A DNA stretch of 64,000 bases from positions 480,624-544,623 of the forward strand of contig VZQC01000565.1 in the NCBI GenBank assembly GCA_009823505.1. Direction: 5' to 3'. Positions 59,101 to 64,000 of the stretch are shown piece by piece. The first letter of the stretch is position 1. The number at the start of each line of letters is the position of its first letter. The DNA is from Rhizomys pruinosus (taxonomy: Eukaryota > Chordata > Mammalia > Rodentia > Spalacidae). The position numbers and the translations under genes were made by a program. The notes beneath the pieces are model-generated. The model saw nothing but the letters and a program-made list of their open reading frames with translations, was not told the origin of the DNA and did no database searches.

Positions 59101-62100
59101 TCAGCCGCCCTGGCCCCGGACCTCCGGACCCTGTGGCCCAGCGCGCGGTCCCGCCTCAAGGCTCCAGACTCCAGCTACTCGCGCAGGTGGCTTGCGGTAT
59201 CCTGCCCAAAGGCCAACCGCCCTGACCCGCCGGACTCCCTCTTCCGGACCCCCTGGTCCAGCGCCCGGGTCCCCCCCCAAAGCCCCAACTCCACAAGCTA
59301 CTCGCCCAGTGGCTCTGGGTATCCTGCCAAAGCGCAGCCGACCCTGGCCGCCAGACCTCCTACCCCGGCCCTCTGGCCCAGCGCCCGGTTCCCGCCCTCA
59401 AGGCCCAACTCCCAAAGCTACTCCTCGCCCAGGTGGTTTGCTGGGTATCCGCCCAAAGGCGCACCGCACGGTCCGGCGGACTCTCTGGACCCTCTGGCCC
59501 AGGCGCCCGGTCCCGCCCCATAGGCCCCAGCTCCCAAGCCACAGCGCCCAGGTGGCTTCTTGGGCCCCCCCTTTACCTCCTGCCCAAAGGCGGCAGCGCC
59601 CGCGCCGGACTCTCCGGACCCTCTGGGCCCAGCGCCCGGTCCCGCCCTCAAGGCCCCCAACTCGCCAAGACTACTCGCCCAGGTTGTTCTGTGGTATCCT
59701 GCCCAAGCGGCGCAGCCGCCCTGGTCGCCGGACTCTCTGGACCCTCTGGCCCAGCGCCCGGGTCCCGACCTCAAGGCCCCAAACTCCAAGCTACTCGCCC
59801 AGGGGTCTTCTGTGGTATCCTGCCAAAGGCCGCAAGCGCCTGGCCGCCGTACTCTCCGGACCCTCTGGCCCAGGCCCCGGGTCGCCCGCCCTCAAGTCCC
59901 CAACTCCAAGTCTACTCGCCCAGGTTGCTTCTGGTATCCTGCCCAAAGGCGCAGCTCCCTGGTTCCGGCCGGACTCTCTGGACCCATTGGCCCAGCGCCC
60001 GGGTCCCGCCCTCAAGGCCCCAACTCCCAAGCAAGCTAACTCGCCAGTGTGCTTCTGGGTATCCTGCCCAAAGGCGCAGCCGCCCTGGCCGCCGACTCTC
60101 TCGGACCCATGCGCCCAGCGCCCGGGTCCCGCCCCTATAGGCCCAAGCTCCCAGCTACTACCTCCCAGGTGCTTTGGATATCGCCCACGAGAGGCGCAGC
60201 CGCCTGCCAGCCGGACTCTCCGTTGGACCCTCTGGCCCAGCGCCCGGATCCCGCCCTCAAGCCCCTCGCACAAGCTACTCGCCAGTGGCTTCTGGGTTAT
60301 CCTGGATCAGAAGGCGCAGCCGCCCTGGCCAGCCGACTCTCAGGATCCCTCTCGGCCAGCCGGCCCCGGGTCCCGCCCTCAAGGCCCCACCTCCCAAGCT
60401 CTATACTCGCTCAGGTGGCTTCTGGGTATCTGGCCCAAAGGCGCAGCCGCCCTGGCGCCCGGACTCCTCCGGGCCCTCTGGCCCAGGCGCCCGGGTTCCC
60501 CGCCCTCAAGGCCCCCCACCCACAACCTACTCGCCCAGGTGGTCTTTGGGTATCCCTCCCAAAGGCTGCAGCCGCACTGGCGCCGGTACTCTCTGGAACC
60601 CTCTGGCCCAGCGCCCGGTTCCGGCCCTCAAGGCCCCAACTCCCAAGCTACTCGACCAGGTGGCTTCTGGGTATCCTGCCCAAAGGCGCAGACGCAGCCC
60701 ACGTGGCCCGCCGGACTCCGGACCACTGCCCAGCGCCCGTGTCCCGCCCTCAAGCCCCAACTCCCAAGCAACTGCGCCCAGGTGGTTCTTGGTCCCTCCT
60801 GCACAAAGGCAGCAGCCGCTGCTGGCCCGGACTCTCCGGCCCTCTGCCCAGCGCACGGATCCCGCCTCAAGCCCACAGCTCCCCAATGTACTCGCCCAGG
60901 TGGCTTTCTGGGATCCTGCTCACAAGGAGACAGCCGCCCTGCGTCCGGACCTCCGACCCATCGGGCCCACGCCCGGGTTCCCCGCCCCAACAACCCCAAA
61001 GCTACTCTCTCAGGTTGGCTTTCTGTGTATCCTGCCAAAGGCGCACGCGCCCTGGCCGCCGGACTGCCGGACCCTCTGGCCCAGCGCCCGGGTCCCGCCC
61101 TCAAGGCCCCAACTCCAAAAGCTACTCGCCCAGGGGCTTCTGGTATCCTGCCCAAAAGCGCAGCCGCCCTGGTCGCCGGGACTCGCTGGCCCTCTGGGCC
61201 CAGCGACCGGGTCCCGCCTCAAGGCCCCAACTCCCAAGCTACTCGCCAGGTGGCTTCTGGGTTCCTGCCCAAAGCGCAGCCGCCCTGGCCGCGGACTCTC
61301 CGGACTCCCTGGCCCAGCGCCCGGATCCGCCCTCAAGGCCCCAACTCCCACCTACTGCCCAGGAATGGCTTTTCGAGTACTTCCCGTGACTTCCAGCAGC
61401 CGCAAGGCGCAGCCGACCTGGCCGCACGGACTCTCGGACCCTCTGTGCCCAGCCGGGTCCCGCCCTCAAGCCCCAAATTCCCAAGCTACTCGCCCAGGTT
61501 GGCTTCTGGTATCCTGCCCAAAGGGCAGCCGCCCTGGCCGCCGACTCTCCGCGGACCCTCTGGCCCAGAGCCCGGGTCCCGCCCTCAAGCCCCAGCTCCC
61601 AAGCTCTGCCCCGGTGGCTTCGGTGGTAATCCTGCCCAAAGGCGCAGCCGCCTGGTCGCCGGACTCTCTATGACCCTCTGGCCCAGCGCCCGGTCCCCGC
61701 CCTCAAGCCCCAACTCCCAAGCTACTGCCCAGGTCGGCTTCTGGGTATACTGACCTTCCTGGCCCAAAGGCGCAGCCGCCCTGGCCGCGCCGACTCGCCG
61801 GACCCTCTGGCCCAGCGCCCGGTCCCGCCGCTAGAGGCCCCAAATCCCAAGCTACTCGCCCGGTGGCTTTGGGTATCCTGCCCAAAGGCGCAGCCGCCCT
61901 TGGCACCGGACCTCGGACGCTCTGGCCCAGCGCCTGGGTCCCGCCCTTAAGGCCCCAACTCCCAAGCTTACTCGCCCAGGTGGCTTCTGGGTATCCTAGG
62001 CCCAAACGGTCGCAGCCGCCCTGGCCGCCGGACTCTCCGGACCCTCTGGCAGCGCCCGGGTCCCGCCCTCCCAAGGCCCAACCTCCAAGGCTACTCGCCC

Positions 62101-62972
62101 AGGTGCCTTCTGGGTATTCCTGCCCAAAGGCGCAGCCGCCCTGGCCGCCGGACTCTCCGGACCCTCTGGCCAGCTGCCTGGGTCCCGCTCTCTCAAGCCC
62201 CCGCTCCCAAGCTACTCGTCCCAGGTGGCTTCTGGGTATCCTGCCAAAGGCGCAGCCGCCCTGACCCGCGGACTCTCCGACCCTCTGGCCCAGCGCCCGG
62301 GGGTCCCAGACCCTACAAGGCCCCCACTCTCCCAAGCTACTCGCTCAGGTGGCTTCTGGTTATCCTGCCCAAAGGCGCACCGCCCTGGCCCGCCGGAAGC
62401 TCTCCGGGGACCCTCTTGGCCATCGCCTGGGTCCCGCCCTCAAGAGCCCCAACTCACCAGGCTACTCGCCCAGTGGCTTATGGTATCCTGCCACAAAGGC
62501 GCAGCGCCTGGACCGGACTCTCTAGGTCCCTCTGGCCCAGCGCCGGGTCCCGCCCTCAAAGCCCCAACTTCCCAAGGCTACCGCCCAGGTGGTTCTGGGT
62601 ATCCTGCCCAAAGGCGCAGCCGCCCTGGCCGCCGGACTCTCCGGACCCTCTGGCCCAAGCGCCGGTCCCGCCCTCAGAGCCCCAAACTCCAGCACTACTC
62701 GCCCAGGTGGCGTCTGGGTATCCTGCCAAAGGGCAGACCGCCCTGTCGCCGGACTCTCTGGACCCTCTGGCCCACGCGCCCGGGTCCCGCCCTCACAGGC
62801 CCACCCAACTCCAAGCTACTCGCCAGGTGGCTTCTGTGGTATTCCTCCAATGGCGCAGCCGCCCAGGGCCGCCGTACTCTCCGGAACCCTCTGGCCAGCG
62901 CACGGGTCCCGCCCTCAAGGCCCCAACTCTCCCAAGCTACTCGCCAGGTGGCTTCTGGGTACCTCGCCAAAG
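59101..62972. repeat. GC-rich minisatellite, about 119 bp x 32-33 copies
   Basis: Head-to-tail units. The consensus runs cgcccaggtggcttctgggt, atcctgcccaaaggcgcagc, cgccctggccgccggactct, ccggaccctctggcccagcg, cccgggtcccgccctcaagg, ccccaactcccaagctact (119 bp, my count). The array spans 3.87 kb with many CpGs. Almost every unit differs by single-base indels, mainly in short runs. It lies in Afg3l1 intron 5. The 853-, 499- and 446-codon frames inside it exist because the sequence is stop-poor, and no frame is kept from unit to unit. Confidence 0.95.
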
Positions 62973-62973
62973 C

Positions 62974-63124
62974 TAAATTTTCATTTTTTTTTTAATATTG
63001 ATGCTTGTGCTATTTATACACAATTTTCCAATCAGATCAGGATACTATATCCCTTTCCCTTCCCCACACCCCACCCCACCCTCCCAGATCATGCTATTCT
63101 GCCATAACTGTCCTGCATCTTTTC
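62974..63124. repeat. Right direct repeat flanking the minisatellite
   Basis: Copy of 58837-58990 with several single-base indels. The array breaks off mid-unit (acctcgccaaag) directly against it. Confidence 0.8.
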
Positions 63125-63149
63125 TCAGGTTTTTTTTTTTTTTCATTTT

Positions 63150-63790
63150 TAACTATAAGTGATAATTGAGTACAAGCATCCTTCATGTAAAACCATTCAA
63201 GCTGTTGTTGCCCAACCAAACCACCCACACCAGGTCCCACCATTCAGTGGGGGGCGGTTGTTGTTCAATCAAGTTGATCAAATAGTGTCCAGACTACTAT
63301 GCTGTGTTTCACCTTCACCCCCAATCGCAGCCCTTACATTCTACCACGCCCCCTTCTTCGCAGATTGTTCCCTAGGCTTAGAAAAAGGGGCACAGGTGGA
63401 TGAGAAGCAAACTATCATTTCTCTGGGCTGTTGATTTTGGATTCTGGTCAATTCTGGCTTTTTCCTTTATGGGCTGACATTTTTGTCCAGGAATAACCTT
63501 GTTAATCCTACTAATGAAGCACAAGGCAATTAGATATATAGGTATTTAAACAGCTACTAATTGTTATGGTAGGTTACTTTGGATAGACACAGATGTTTGG
63601 TGAGTTGTTAATTCTATGAATTACATTTTTTTCTGTAAATATAACAGGGTCTTACTGTGGCTTATAACATCTCCTAACCCTATGGGGATGTAAGTTTGTG
63701 GCATCCAGCCGTGGGTTATTCCTCCAAGGAGAGAGCTAAAGCCATTAGATTGGGATATCAGCATATTTCTAAATATAAGACGTACCTAAA
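63150..63790 (-). repeat. Unassigned interspersed repeat X (reverse copy)
   Basis: The minus strand matches the repeat at 28790/35655: ctctctccttggaggaataa (63716-63735 on +), ccaaacatctgtgtct, cacctgtgcccc and catgaaggatgcttgt. More diverged than those copies. Confidence 0.65.
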
Positions 63791-63804
63791 GAGTTTACTG
63801 TACT

Positions 63805-64000
63805 GAGCTGAGGAGATGGCCCAGTGTATACAAACACTTGTCATGCAAGCTTGACCTTGAGTTCAAATCCTCAAAATCCACATAAAGTGTACCTCAGGGG
63901 CTGGAGAGAATAGCCTAGCTGTTGGGGAGCAACTGACTGCTCTTGGCAGAGGACCAGGTTTGTGATCCCCAGCACCACAACAGCGCTTAAGAACATCTGT
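63805..64000 (+). repeat. Old SINE and partial B2 at window end
   Basis: A B4/ID-like head (gctgaggagatggcccagtg) at 63805-63885, then a sense B2 from 63898 (ggggctggagagaatagcc) cut by the window end. Confidence 0.75.

Noticed and set aside
59192..61753. 853-codon open frame (and 499-, 446-, 256-codon frames) across the minisatellite
   Set aside because: The unit is about 119 bp, not a multiple of 3, and indels shift the frame from unit to unit. Long open frames arise because the GC-rich repeat has few stop codons. There is no start context, domain or conserved frame.
59101..62972. CRISPR-like or SVA-like structure
   Set aside because: There are no spacers between the repeats and the host is a mammal. 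There is no Alu/SINE-R part, no hexamer and no short target duplication as in an SVA.

Overview
The window is mammalian genomic DNA from a muroid rodent. Interspersed B1 and B2 SINEs, rodent-type L1 ORF1/ORF2 fragments, an IAP-like solo LTR and a MaLR/ERVL-type LTR element show this. A cricetid (vole, hamster or deer-mouse type) seems likelier than mouse or rat, but I cannot name the species. Two genes of one syntenic pair lie on the + strand: Def8, then Afg3l1. The same order is known from mouse chromosome 8 and human 16q24.3.

Region 1 (1-15,301, with 3' UTR beyond) is Def8. Eleven coding exons with consensus splice sites join to an uninterrupted 451-residue reading frame. Its introns hold many SINEs and a U6 snRNA retro-pseudogene fused to an unrelated tail.

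Region 2 (about 17.7-50 kb) is a transposon-filled interval. It holds an L1 carrying three B2s, a truncated B1 and an antisense IAP-like solo LTR. It also holds a second L1 (39.6-48.1 kb) carrying an Mrpl48 processed pseudogene, a B1, a complete MaLR/ERVL-type element (two LTRs, 5-bp target duplication, 383-codon open frame) and a B2 pair. The block 28.8-35.6 kb repeats as 35.6-41.9 kb across a single N. Scattered indels make copy 1 look like a noisy long-read rendering of copy 2, so this is probably an assembly false duplication.

Region 3 (50.2-64 kb) starts with a CpG-rich promoter and holds the first five coding exons of Afg3l1, an m-AAA protease subunit of the mitochondrial inner membrane. 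The copy looks dead. Exon 3 lacks an AG acceptor, and exon 5 has a net 10-bp deletion that shifts the frame into a stop. Human AFG3L1P is also a pseudogene, whereas the mouse gene is intact. Intron 5 contains a GC-rich minisatellite of about 119 bp x 32-33 copies (59.1-62.97 kb), flanked by 150-bp direct repeats. The long open frames across it are a by-product of GC-rich repeats.

No CRISPR array, operon, prokaryotic system or intact autonomous transposon was seen. The most unusual items are the minisatellite, the independent decay of Afg3l1, the U6 chimera and the recently inserted LTR element with an open frame.
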